Shown here piece after piece: positions 1-7,619 of a DNA stretch of 58,779 bases. Location of the stretch: NCBI GenBank assembly GCA_964615375.1, contig CAZTOW010000057.1, forward strand, positions 1-58,779, written 5' to 3'. Both the position numbers and the translations under genes were made by a program. The notes under the pieces were generated by a model that worked only from the letters and a program-made list of their open reading frames with translations, searched no databases and was not told where the DNA came from. Positions within the stretch are counted from its first letter, which is position 1. The number at the start of each line of letters is the position of its first letter. The stretch is from CAZKWG01 sp964615375. GTDB taxonomy: Bacteria > Myxococcota_A > UBA796 > CAZKWG01.

Positions 1-4
1 GAGC

Positions 5-153
5 GCCGACCGGGTTGGAGGGGGCCTCAGGGGCAGCTCACGGAGGGGGCTGCCAAGCGTCGGTTATCCTGTAACAGCCCCCGAGTGCGGAGGGTGCCGC
101 CCTGTTAAGGGCGGACACCCGGTGCCCCGTGGGCCCCCTCCAACCCGGTCGGC
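5..153. repeat. Long inverted repeat enclosing two smaller hairpins
   Basis: Bases 5-26 are the exact reverse complement of 132-153, a perfect 22-bp stem. Inside it lie two further stems: GGGGGCTG at 45-52 pairs with CAGCCCCC at 75-82, and CCGCCCT at 97-103 pairs with AGGGCGG at 108-114 around the loop GTTA, extended by GGGTG/CACCC (92-96/116-120) across a one-base bulge. The whole could fold as a three-way structure in RNA or single-stranded DNA. It lies downstream of the minus-strand gene at 267-779. Possible roles are a terminator, a transposon or integron-type recombination site, or a structured RNA; the sequence alone does not decide. Confidence 0.75.
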
Positions 154-190
154 CCCCGGCCCGGACCGGTCTCCGTAGCCCCAGCCGCCG

Positions 191-262
191 TCGGGGAACC
201 CGGATCCTGTCCCCGGCTCAGACGAATCGGGGAACCCGGATCCTGTCTACGGCCAGGACGAA
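191..262. repeat. Two tandem 36-bp repeat units
   Basis: Units 191-226 and 227-262 are nearly identical. The first 21 bases of each (191-211 and 227-247) match exactly and the last nine (GACGAATCG, continuing into the next unit) also match; the middle differs at a few positions. The array ends just before the stop of the minus-strand gene at 267. Only two copies are present and there are no distinct spacers, so it is not a CRISPR array. The function is unknown. Confidence 0.7.
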
Positions 263-266
263 TCGC

Positions 267-779
267 CTACGGGCGGACGTTGACGGCCTGGGCGGTGCCG
301 TTGGCGAAGGTGACGTCGACGATCTTGCCGACGGCGACCTCGCCGTTGACGACGGCGTTGCCGAGGGCGATGTCGACCTTCTGGCCGTTGGCGTCGACGG
401 TCATCGAGCGCTTCGTGGGATCGAAGGCGATGACCTTGCCGCCGGAGATGGCGCCGGGGGCGCTGGCGGTGGCGGTGCCGGTCTTGCCCGGGGGCGGGCG
501 GACGGCGACGTTGGTGGCGGCGCCGTTGGCGTGGGTGACGTCCACGACGGCGCCGACGATGATCTCGCCGGCGATGTTGGCCTTGGAGATGTCCAGGTTG
601 ATCTTCTGGGAGCCGGCCTCGATGGTCATGACCTTCTTGGTGGCGTCGAAGGCGATGACCTTGGCGCCGGCGACCGAGCCGGGGGCAGAGGCCTGGGCGC
701 CGGCGGGGGGCGGGGCGTCGCCGGCGAGGGCGGGCGCGGAGACGGAGAGGGCCAGGACACCGAGCAGGACAGCGCGCAT
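267..779 (-). CDS. Secreted protein with two internal repeats
   Basis: The 170-residue product begins with a clear signal peptide, MRAVLLGVLALSVSAPALA, cut before GDAPP. The ATG at 779 was chosen because AGGAG lies 8 bases upstream, and upstream in-frame codons give no signal peptide. The mature part is two copies of a roughly 55-residue unit that starts with GxxxGxKVIAFDxTK and continues through a VDVTxANGxAxxVxVRP segment, separated by a PPPGKTG linker. The repeated beta-rich pattern resembles small periplasmic DUF5666/DUF1344-type domains, but I cannot assign a family with certainty. Function unknown; probably periplasmic or surface-exposed. It follows the polyketide cassette on the same strand after a 124-bp gap and has its own ribosome site. 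Confidence 0.75.
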   Translation of the reverse strand: MRAVLLGVLALSVSAPALAGDAPPPAGAQASAPGSVAGAKVIAFDATKKVMTIEAGSQKINLDISKANIAGEIIVGAVVDVTHANGAATNVAVRPPPGKTGTATASAPGAISGGKVIAFDPTKRSMTVDANGQKVDIALGNAVVNGEVAVGKIVDVTFANGTAQAVNVRP

Positions 780-903
780 GTGGACTCCTAGAGGTGCGGG
801 TTTTCGTGTGCACCTGGCGGGTGGACGCACGAATGTGCTGGACATTCGATCAGATCCAGGAAGAATGCAAGGCCCCTCGGGACGGAGAAAGAGAGCCCGG
901 GGG

Positions 904-1485
904 TTATCCAGGATCGTCCGTGGTGAGGACGAAAGGCAGGCTCACGGTGAGCGGCAGGGCCACCGTGCCCTCCCAGTCGATGTGCCAGACGGCCTCGCTG
1001 AAGCAGTCCAGGGTGCCCTCGGGCACGCCGTCATGATCGGCGATCCAGGCGTCGGAGAGGCCGCGCTCGTCGAGCTCGAACTCCACCAGCACGCGGCCCT
1101 CGAGGCCGGGCTCCAGCTCGCCCCAGCGCGCGATGCAGGCGGAGATGTCCTCGCGGATGGCGTCCCGGCGGGCCAGGATGTTGTCGCGGGTGGGGTCCTC
1201 GGAGGTGGACGGGGCGGCCGGGTCGGAGGAGGCGCTCGCGGTGCGCGTGACGATCTTGCGCGGGGCGCTGGCCTGGGCGGGGCGCGGGATGCGGGTGCGC
1301 TTGCGGGCGTCGGCGGCCGGCGCGGTGGCGGGGGGCTCGGCGGAGGCGGTGGGCGAGCCGTCTGGCGAGGGGGTCGAGCGCGCGGCGGGCTCCTGTGGCG
1401 CGCGCGCGGGAGGCTCGGGCCGGGAGAGGAGCAGGCCGAGGCCCAGGGCGAGGAGGGCGGCGAGGACGAGCGCGACGCGCTTCAC
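904..1485 (-). CDS. Membrane-anchored protein with AgmX/TonB-like C-terminal tail
   Basis: The GTG at 1485 overlaps the TGA of the upstream oxidoreductase (GTGA), so translation is probably coupled. The product (193 aa) starts KRVALVLAALLALGLGLLLS, one N-terminal membrane anchor, followed by a long Pro/Ala/Thr/Ser-rich periplasmic linker. The last 80 residues carry a single-domain pattern: I..C..RW..LEPGLEGRVLVEFELDERG, then LDCFSEAVWHIDW and PLTVSLPFVL. This matches the tail found in myxobacterial AgmX/PglI proteins, which is TonB-C-like. Two cysteines bracket the domain. The role is unknown. Its position as last gene of the polyketide-lipid cassette could mean envelope delivery of the product, but that is inference. 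Confidence 0.7.
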   Translation of the reverse strand: MKRVALVLAALLALGLGLLLSRPEPPARAPQEPAARSTPSPDGSPTASAEPPATAPAADARKRTRIPRPAQASAPRKIVTRTASASSDPAAPSTSEDPTRDNILARRDAIREDISACIARWGELEPGLEGRVLVEFELDERGLSDAWIADHDGVPEGTLDCFSEAVWHIDWEGTVALPLTVSLPFVLTTDDPG

Positions 1486-2549
1486 GAGGGCTCCAGGGCG
1501 GGCGTGTGGTCGGTGGCGAGCAGGTTCAGGCCGCGGGCGAAGATCCAGGGCGCGGCCTGGGGCACGCGCACGACGAGGCGGCGCATCCAGGGGGTGCGGG
1601 CGACGAGGAGCAGGGCGCTGGTCATCCACCAGTAGCGCCGGGCGATGCGCCGGAAGTCGGCCTCGTAGGCGTCGGGGCGCTGGGCAACCACGGCGCGGAC
1701 CAGGGCGTCGGCGCTCTCCAGGCCCAGCCGGATGCCCTCCCCGGTCAGCGGGTCCAGGTAGGCGGCGGCGTCGCCGACCAGGAGCACGCGGCCGACCACG
1801 CGGCGGGAGACGCGCTGCTCGAAGGGGCCGGAGCCGCGGGCCTGGGTGACGGGGTCGGTGAGGCGGTCGGCGAGCGCGGGGAAGGCGGCCAGCCAGCGCT
1901 CGAAGGGCGGGAGACCGGGCGCGGGCGGGGGCGCGTCCTTCTGGTAGAGGATGGCGATGCCGACGAGATCCTCGGCGACGGGCGTGACGTAGGCCTCGGC
2001 GTGCTCGGCCCAGTGGACCTCCACCCAGGGAGACCAGGGGCGCATGCGGAAGTGCCGGCGGACGCCGAGGCGGGGCGGGAGTCGGGGCGGGAGGTGCAGG
2101 CCCAGCGCCTCGCGCAGGCGGGAGTGCAGGCCGTCGGCCACGACGCCGTAGCGGGCGCGCAGGCCCAGCGCCTCGACACCATCGGCGTCCTGCTGGAAGG
2201 CGTCCACGCGGCCCTCCACCACCCGCACGCCCAGGGCGCGGGCGCGCTCGGAGAGGGCGGCGTGCAGCACGGTGCGGCGCACGCCGAGGCCGGGGCCTCC
2301 CCGAAAGCGCGCCTCCACGCTGCCGCTCGGGTCCACGTAGCGCACGCCCAGGAAGGGGTGGCTCAGCGGGAGCTGGACGCCCATGCGCGCCAGCGCGGCC
2401 ACGGCCGGGGGCATGAGGCCCTCCCCGCAGGCCTTGTCGATCACCCCGAGGCGAGGCTCCACGACCACCGCCTCCAGCCCGCGCTCCGCCGCGAGGATCG
2501 CCGTCCCCAGGCCGGCGGGCCCCCCTCCGGCGATGAGCAGATCGATCAC
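1482..2549 (-). CDS. FAD-dependent monooxygenase/reductase of lipid cassette
   Basis: 355 aa, GTG start at 2549 overlapping the TGA of the ligase gene. The N-terminus DLLIAGGGPAGLGTAILA is a Rossmann FAD-binding motif (GxGxxG), and VLLVGDAAAYLDPLTGEGI near residue 275 is the second FAD motif (GD box) of group A flavoprotein hydroxylases and geranylgeranyl-reductase-type enzymes. The CGEGLMPPAV segment near residue 40 is typical of the latter family and related halogenase-like oxidoreductases. It lies fourth in an overlapping cassette with a type III PKS, ACP and FAAL, so it likely hydroxylates, oxidises or reduces the lipid product. Whether it makes a quinone or saturates a chain cannot be read from sequence. 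Confidence 0.85.
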   Translation of the reverse strand: MIDLLIAGGGPAGLGTAILAAERGLEAVVVEPRLGVIDKACGEGLMPPAVAALARMGVQLPLSHPFLGVRYVDPSGSVEARFRGGPGLGVRRTVLHAALSERARALGVRVVEGRVDAFQQDADGVEALGLRARYGVVADGLHSRLREALGLHLPPRLPPRLGVRRHFRMRPWSPWVEVHWAEHAEAYVTPVAEDLVGIAILYQKDAPPPAPGLPPFERWLAAFPALADRLTDPVTQARGSGPFEQRVSRRVVGRVLLVGDAAAYLDPLTGEGIRLGLESADALVRAVVAQRPDAYEADFRRIARRYWWMTSALLLVARTPWMRRLVVRVPQAAPWIFARGLNLLATDHTPALEPS

Positions 2550-4300
2550 CGCCCGGTCCAGTAGCCCAGCGCGCTGCGGGCCAGCGCCCCGGCCAGCAGC
2601 CAGGGCGTCACCTTCTTCGGCGGCAGGAGCTCGCCCGACTGCCAGCGGCGCAGCGTCTCGGCCCGGCGGATCTTCCCGCTGGACGTGCGCGGGAGCGTAC
2701 CGGCCTCCAACAGCACCACCAGGCCGGGGTCGAGCCCGGTGGAGCCCAGCACCGCCTTGCGGCAGTCCTCGGCCAGGGTGGGCGTGGGCTCGCGCACCTC
2801 CACGAAGACCAGCAGGCGCTCGCCCTCCTCGGAGAGCTCGGCCACGGCCGCGGCGCAGCCGGTCCGCACGCCCTCCACCGCGTCCACGGCGTGCTCGATC
2901 TCCTGGGGGGCGTGGTTGCGGCCCCGCAGGATGAGCACGTCCTTGGCCCGCCCGGTGATGTAGAGCTCGCCGTCCATCAGGAAGCCGAGATCGCCCGTGT
3001 CCAGCCAGCCCTCGCGCACGGGGCTCTCGTCGCGGTTCAGGTAGCCGCTGGTCAGGCTGGGGCCGGCGACGTGGATGTGGCCGAGGGCGGCCTCGGGCAG
3101 GAGCGCGCCTTCGCGGCTGCGGATCTGCACCTGAAAGCCGGTGAGCGGGCGGCCCACGCTGACCATCTCCACCGCGCGCTCGGCGGGCTGCTGCTCGGAG
3201 GCGGGACGGGCCTCGCCCTGGGCGAGGGAGCCGCGCTCGAAGCGGACCGTGCGGAAGGGGGTCAGCGGGTCGGAGAAGGTGACGGCCAGAGAAGCCTCGG
3301 AGAGGCCGTAGACCGGGGTGAGGGCCTCCGGGCGAAGGCCCCAGGCGGCGAAGCGCTCGCGGAAGGCGCGGAGCGTGCGCGGGGCGATGGGCTCGGCGCC
3401 ATTCAGGGCCATGCCCCAGGAGGAGAGGTCGCAGCGGGTCCCGCGCCCGTCGACGTCGGCCAGATCCTCGTCGCGGACGCGCTCCAAGACGAGGCCGTAG
3501 GCGAAGTTGGGGGCGGGGGAGACGGTGGCGCGGTGCCGGGCGATGGCGCGCAGCCAGAGCGCCGGCTTGAGCAGGAAGATCTCCGGCGAGATCAGCGCGA
3601 GCGGCCCCGGGTGGTAGACGGCGGGGAAGAGGCAGCCGATGAGCCCCATGTCGTGGTAGAGCGGCAGCCAGGAGGCGCCGCCGGGGACCTCGGGCTCCAC
3701 GCGGAGGATCTGCTCGATGAGCGCCTCCACGTTGGCCAGGACGGCGCCGTGGGTCAGGCCGACGGCCTTGGGGTCCACGGTGGTCCCGCTGCTGAACTGC
3801 ACCATGCAGAGCTGGTCGGGGCGGGCGGCGACCGGGGCGTGGGCCGGGCCGGCGCTGAGCTCCTCCGCCGAGATCACGCCGAGCCTCGGGCGGGCGCGGG
3901 CGACCACCTGACCGAGCAGGCGCCGCACCCGCGCGTCCGAGACCAGGGCGACGGCGTCCACGGCGCGCAGCATGGCGGCGGTGCGGTCGTAGTACTCCTC
4001 CAGGCGGCCGAGGCGCACCGGCGGGTAGACGGGGACCGGCACCGCGCCCAGCAGGGTGCAGCCGAAGAAGGCGTCCATGAACTGCGGGCAGGTGGGCAGG
4101 ACCAGGACCACGCGGTCGCCGGGCCGGACCCCCTGCGCGTGGAGCGCCCCCGCCGCCCGCAGCGCGCGGTCGCGCACGGTCGCCCAGGAGAGCCGCTCCT
4201 CCCGCTCCTGCGCGTCGATGAAGGTGAGCCCGTCCCGGGCCGTCTCGCGCTCGCCCGCCCGCAGCAGGCAGTCGACCAGGGTGTCACGCGCCTCCGACAT
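2546..4300 (-). CDS. Fatty acyl-AMP ligase (FAAL)
   Basis: 584 aa. It activates a fatty acid with ATP to an acyl-adenylate and, in FAAL systems, passes it to an acyl carrier protein. Visible motifs are the P-loop-like FSSGTTVDPKAVGLTH, YHDMGLIGCLF, the aromatic YGLSEASLAVTF, LDTGDLGFLMDGELYITGR with the hinge, and the C-terminal TSSGKIRRAETL with the catalytic lysine. The full length fits the family. ATG 4300 is preferred over GTG 4303 because GAGGAG lies 4 bases upstream of it. It overlaps the ACP gene by 17 bp and its stop overlaps the oxidoreductase start. The adjacent free-standing ACP is the obvious acceptor and the type III PKS the likely user of the acyl chain. Confidence 0.92.
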   Translation of the reverse strand: MSEARDTLVDCLLRAGERETARDGLTFIDAQEREERLSWATVRDRALRAAGALHAQGVRPGDRVVLVLPTCPQFMDAFFGCTLLGAVPVPVYPPVRLGRLEEYYDRTAAMLRAVDAVALVSDARVRRLLGQVVARARPRLGVISAEELSAGPAHAPVAARPDQLCMVQFSSGTTVDPKAVGLTHGAVLANVEALIEQILRVEPEVPGGASWLPLYHDMGLIGCLFPAVYHPGPLALISPEIFLLKPALWLRAIARHRATVSPAPNFAYGLVLERVRDEDLADVDGRGTRCDLSSWGMALNGAEPIAPRTLRAFRERFAAWGLRPEALTPVYGLSEASLAVTFSDPLTPFRTVRFERGSLAQGEARPASEQQPAERAVEMVSVGRPLTGFQVQIRSREGALLPEAALGHIHVAGPSLTSGYLNRDESPVREGWLDTGDLGFLMDGELYITGRAKDVLILRGRNHAPQEIEHAVDAVEGVRTGCAAAVAELSEEGERLLVFVEVREPTPTLAEDCRKAVLGSTGLDPGLVVLLEAGTLPRTSSGKIRRAETLRRWQSGELLPPKKVTPWLLAGALARSALGYWTGR

Positions 4301-4553
4301 CACGCTCCTCGAGCCGCGCGCGGATGACGCGGACCACGTCGTCGATGGTGCGCACGGCGGCGTCGTCCTCGTCGGCGAAGCAGATCTGGAAGTGGTCCTC
4401 CAGCGCGACCACCAGGGTCAGGCGCTGCACGCTGTCCAGGTACAGGCTGAGGTCACCGGTGGGGAGCTCGCCCTGGAGGCGGAGCTCGCGCGCGGCGATC
4501 TCGCGGACGATGTCGAGGATGTCAGCCTCGGCGACGGGCGCGGCGGCTACCAT
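4284..4553 (-). CDS. Acyl carrier protein
   Basis: 89 residues, acidic and helical, with the phosphopantetheine attachment motif LYLDSVQRLTLVVALEDHF; the serine of DSV near residue 41 is the expected carrier site (DSL in most ACPs). The rest (ILDIVREIAARELR, then IDDVVRVIRARL) matches the usual ACP helices I and IV. ATG at 4553 overlaps the last seven bases of the PKS gene and the 3' end overlaps the FAAL start, so the three proteins are probably made in step. It is inferred to accept the acyl group from the neighbouring FAAL and present it to the PKS. Confidence 0.9.
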   Translation of the reverse strand: MVAAAPVAEADILDIVREIAARELRLQGELPTGDLSLYLDSVQRLTLVVALEDHFQICFADEDDAAVRTIDDVVRVIRARLEERDVGGA

Positions 4554-5689
4554 TGGAGGAGGACCAGCTCGGAGCAGAAGCCGGGGCCCATGGCCATCAT
4601 GAGGCCCGGCGATCCGGCCGGCGGGCGGCGCCGCGCGATCGTGTCGCCCAGCACGTGCAGCACGCTCGCGCTGGAGAGGTTGCCCACCTTCTCCAGCGAC
4701 TCCCAGGTCAGGTCCAGCGCGCCCTCGGGGAGCTCCAGCGAGCTCTGGAAGGCCTCCAGGATCTTCGGGCCGCCGGGGTGGCAGACCCAGGAGCGCATGT
4801 CCTCGCGGCGGAGGCCGTGCTCGGCCAGGAAGCCGTCCACGTCGTCGCGGGCGTAGCGGGTGACCACGTCGGGCACGGTGGCCGAGAGCACGATCTTGAA
4901 GCCGGAGTCGCCGATGTCCCAGCCCATGACACGCTCGGTGTCCGGGTAGAAGCGGCTCTTCGTGGCGACGACCCGGGGTCCGGCCCGCCCCTCGCGCGCG
5001 GCGCGGCGCCCGCCCACGGCGACCACCGCGGCGGCCCCGTCGCCAAACAGCCCGCTGGCGATGAGGTTGGGGATGCTGAGGTCCGCGCGCTGCAGCGTGA
5101 GCGAGCACAGCTCCACGCTCAGCAGGACCGCGACGTGATCCGGCCAGCCGCGCAGGTAGTCGTGCATGCGGGAGATGCCCGCGGCGCCGGCCACACAGCC
5201 GAGCCCGAAGATGGGCGTGCGCTTGACGTCCGTGCGCAGCCCGAGGCGGTTGACCAGGCGCGCGTCGATGGAGGGGGCCGCCACGCCGGTCACGGTGGTG
5301 AAGAAGATCGCGTCCACGTCGGTGGGCGCGAGGCCGGCGGCGTCGAGGGCGCGGCGGACGGCCTGCTCGCCGACCTCGGTGCCGACCTCGATGAAGGCGT
5401 CGTTGGCCTCGCCGAAGCCCTTGAGCGCGGGGTAGCGCTCCATGGGGAGGGCCAGGTTGCGCCCGCCCACGCGCACGGCCTTGTGGAGCTGGTCCACCCG
5501 GGCCGAGTTGTGGTGCTTCGTGCTCCAGTACGCCTTGAAGGCGGCGATGAGCTCGTCCTGCTCGTAGCGGTGGCGCGGCGCGGCGGTGCCCACGCTGGCC
5601 AGCGCGCTGAACGCGGGCTCCTCACGCTCGACCGAGCGCTCCGGCCTGCTCGGCTCGGCCCCATCGTGGGGTTCAGTGTCCAGGATCAC
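4547..5689 (-). CDS. Type III polyketide synthase (chalcone synthase family)
   Basis: 380 aa, GTG start with GGAGGT five bases upstream. The Cys-His-Asn triad of type III PKSs is visible: Cys165 in FGLGCVAGAAG, His304 in WVCHPGGPKILEAF and Asn337 in KVGNLSSASVL, plus the C-terminal GPGFCSELVLL loop. These enzymes extend an acyl starter with malonyl-CoA and cyclise the chain to resorcinols, pyrones or phloroglucinols. First gene of a five-gene overlapping cassette: FAAL and ACP downstream could supply a long-chain starter and the FAD enzyme could tailor the ring. KAS III was considered, but the context and the position of the triad favour type III PKS. Product identity is inference (alkylresorcinol, alkylpyrone or quinone-like lipid). 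Confidence 0.92.
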   Translation of the reverse strand: MILDTEPHDGAEPSRPERSVEREEPAFSALASVGTAAPRHRYEQDELIAAFKAYWSTKHHNSARVDQLHKAVRVGGRNLALPMERYPALKGFGEANDAFIEVGTEVGEQAVRRALDAAGLAPTDVDAIFFTTVTGVAAPSIDARLVNRLGLRTDVKRTPIFGLGCVAGAAGISRMHDYLRGWPDHVAVLLSVELCSLTLQRADLSIPNLIASGLFGDGAAAVVAVGGRRAAREGRAGPRVVATKSRFYPDTERVMGWDIGDSGFKIVLSATVPDVVTRYARDDVDGFLAEHGLRREDMRSWVCHPGGPKILEAFQSSLELPEGALDLTWESLEKVGNLSSASVLHVLGDTIARRRPPAGSPGLMMAMGPGFCSELVLLQW

Positions 5690-5837
5690 GCAGACCTCCG
5701 CTCGGAGCCTCCCTCATAGCCTCTACGGGCGGGCACGTCGCGCAGATCGGCTGGGGCCATTGCCGGGAGAGAGCGCGTGCCTATTTGTCTATATGATGGT
5801 CGGAAGTGTGAACAATCTCTCCACGAGGGGGGCTGCG

Positions 5838-7331
5838 ATGTGGAGTCACGTCCTGGCGGTGGATATCGCTTCAGTGCATTCGAACACGCCGAAGGGTCGC
5901 GTCGTGCAGACGTTGATCTGGGGTGAACCGGTGATCCTGCTGGAGGAGCAGGAGGAATTCATTCGGGTGCTGTACCGTCAGCGGAGCGAGCGGCCAGATG
6001 GGTCTGTGCTCCAGTCTGATGAGATCGGGTTGATCGCGCGCGAGAAGGGGCAGGCCCTCGACCAGCTCGTGGTCCCGATTGACCAGGATCGTGTGTTGAA
6101 GGTCCACTTCGTCGATGTGCAACAGGGGGACGCCTGCCTGATCGAGACGCCGAAAGGGCGCCGCGTCCTGGTGGACTCGGGGCAGAATCAGCTCTTCGCC
6201 CGCTATCTGGCGGCGCGCTACCATGGGAGCTCCGCCATGAGGCCGGAGATCTTCGACGCCGTCATCGTCACCCACGGCGACGAGGATCATCTCAAGGGCT
6301 TCGTGGAGTTCCAGCGTTCCGAGAGCTACAACCCGGTGGCCAAGCGACTGTTCGCTTCGGCGAAGCGTGTCTTTCACAGCGGGATCGTCAAGCGGCAGGG
6401 CAAGGATCTGCCCGACCTGCAGCTTCTGGGTCCGACCGCGAAGGTGGACAAGGAGACCTGGGTGACAGATCTGGTGGAGGATCCGCGCGAGCGGCGCGCG
6501 ACCGCCAACCCACCCTTCCAGGAATGGTGCGACACGCTGGACCTGTGGCAGCAGCGCTACCCCGAGATGGAGGTCGTGCGCCTGGATGTTCAGCGTGAAC
6601 AGGCGCTGAACTTTCTCGAGGATGAGGGCATCCACTTCGAGGTGCTCGGCCCCACCACCCAGATGCTCGCCGGGGCCCCCGCGTTACGATTCCTGCATGA
6701 CCCGGACACCAAAGGGCACTCGGTCTCGCACACGATCAATGGACACTCCCTGACGCTTCGCCTCCAGCTGGGAGAGGTTCGCTTCCTGCTCACCGGCGAC
6801 ATCAACGCCGAGACCGCCCAGGAGCTGGCGAACACGCGGAAGGCGCAGCTGGAGGCAGAGGTGCTCAAGGTCCCGCACCACGGGTCCCACGACTATTCGG
6901 CGGACTTCCTGGCGAAGGTGAGGCCGCTGGTGAGCGTGGTCTCCTCAGGAGACGAGACCGCCATGCGGGAGCACGTCCACCCAAGAGCGAACCTCGTGGC
7001 GGCGCTGGGGAAGGCTGGGCGCACGGACGGCTCGCTGGTCTTCATCACCGAGCTGTCGGCCTTCTTCAAGACCATGGGGCAGGTGGGATATCCCTACCAC
7101 GAGCCGGTGGAGACGCCGCCCCCGAAGGAGGACAGGCTGGTGGCAGACCTCGAAGGGAAGCGGCACTTCTTCGCCTTCAAGCGCGAGGCCTTCGGCATGA
7201 TCCGCGTCCATACCGATGGGCACCGTCTGCTGGTCGTGGCGGACTCGGGTAAGACGAACCTGAAGGAGAGCTACGCCTTCCTGATCGGGCCGGGGGGCAC
7301 GGTCGAGGTGACGCCGGTGATCAAGGCCTGA
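5838..7331 (+). CDS. ComEC-like metallo-beta-lactamase-fold hydrolase, cytosolic
   Basis: 497 aa from ATG 5838, chosen for the GAGGGGGG site 5-12 bases upstream; ATGs at 5793 and 5796 are in frame but lack one. Residues 1-70 look like an SH3-type beta domain. Residues 85-400 form an MBL fold of the ComEC/Rec2 type: HFVDVQQGDACLIE, the metal motif THGDEDH (His146, Asp148, Asp150, His151), LLTGDIN (Asp321) and KVPHHGSHDY (His347/348). There are no membrane segments and no signal peptide, so it is a free-standing cytosolic version. An extra C-terminal domain of about 100 residues follows. GC content looks lower than in flanking genes, suggesting transfer. Nucleic acid or nucleotide hydrolysis is likely from the family; a defence role is possible but unsupported. 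Confidence 0.85.
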   Translation: MWSHVLAVDIASVHSNTPKGRVVQTLIWGEPVILLEEQEEFIRVLYRQRSERPDGSVLQSDEIGLIAREKGQALDQLVVPIDQDRVLKVHFVDVQQGDACLIETPKGRRVLVDSGQNQLFARYLAARYHGSSAMRPEIFDAVIVTHGDEDHLKGFVEFQRSESYNPVAKRLFASAKRVFHSGIVKRQGKDLPDLQLLGPTAKVDKETWVTDLVEDPRERRATANPPFQEWCDTLDLWQQRYPEMEVVRLDVQREQALNFLEDEGIHFEVLGPTTQMLAGAPALRFLHDPDTKGHSVSHTINGHSLTLRLQLGEVRFLLTGDINAETAQELANTRKAQLEAEVLKVPHHGSHDYSADFLAKVRPLVSVVSSGDETAMREHVHPRANLVAALGKAGRTDGSLVFITELSAFFKTMGQVGYPYHEPVETPPPKEDRLVADLEGKRHFFAFKREAFGMIRVHTDGHRLLVVADSGKTNLKESYAFLIGPGGTVEVTPVIKA

Positions 7332-7352
7332 AGCCGCCGCTCGCCCGTGCCC

Positions 7353-7619
7353 TCAACCGTCCGCGCGCCGCAGCGTGACGCTGCCCAGCTGGCCGGGGGT
7401 CTTGTCCACGCGCAGGACCTCCCAGCGCGCGCCGCCCACCTCGACGACGCTGCCGGCGCCCACGAAGAGGCCGGGGCCCTCGCCCAGGGCCAGCGCGCAG
7501 ATCCAGCCCTCGCCCTCGCCGCCGTCGGGCAGGGCGTAGCGCCCGCGCGTCATGTTCCCCATGGGGACCCGCACGCCGCCGAGATCGCCTACGGTGGTCT
7601 CCTCGATGGTCTCGATCAC
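7353..7619 (-). CDS. Small hypothetical protein of the protease cassette
   Basis: 88 aa, beginning IETIEETTVGDLGGVRVP. The GTG at 7619 overlaps the TGA of the calpain-like gene (GTGA), so it is made coupled to that protease. It is glycine- and valine-rich, beta-strand-like (LFVGAGSVVEVGGARWEVL), with no signal peptide, cysteine pair or membrane segment. I do not recognise it. Because it is last in a three-gene unit with two putative peptidases, an inhibitor/immunity or chaperone role is conceivable, but nothing in the sequence shows it. Confidence 0.6.
   Translation of the reverse strand: MIETIEETTVGDLGGVRVPMGNMTRGRYALPDGGEGEGWICALALGEGPGLFVGAGSVVEVGGARWEVLRVDKTPGQLGSVTLRRADG

Noticed and set aside
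191..262. CRISPR array
   Set aside because: Only two directly adjoining units with no unique spacers; no cas genes in the window.
4547..5689. KAS III (FabH) instead of type III PKS
   Set aside because: Triad spacing, GPGFCSEL loop and length fit the chalcone synthase family better.
5760..5797. Promoter of the MBL-fold gene (TTGCCG with TATGAT)
   Set aside because: Spacing of about 26 bp is too long; only the AT-rich TATGAT is suggestive.
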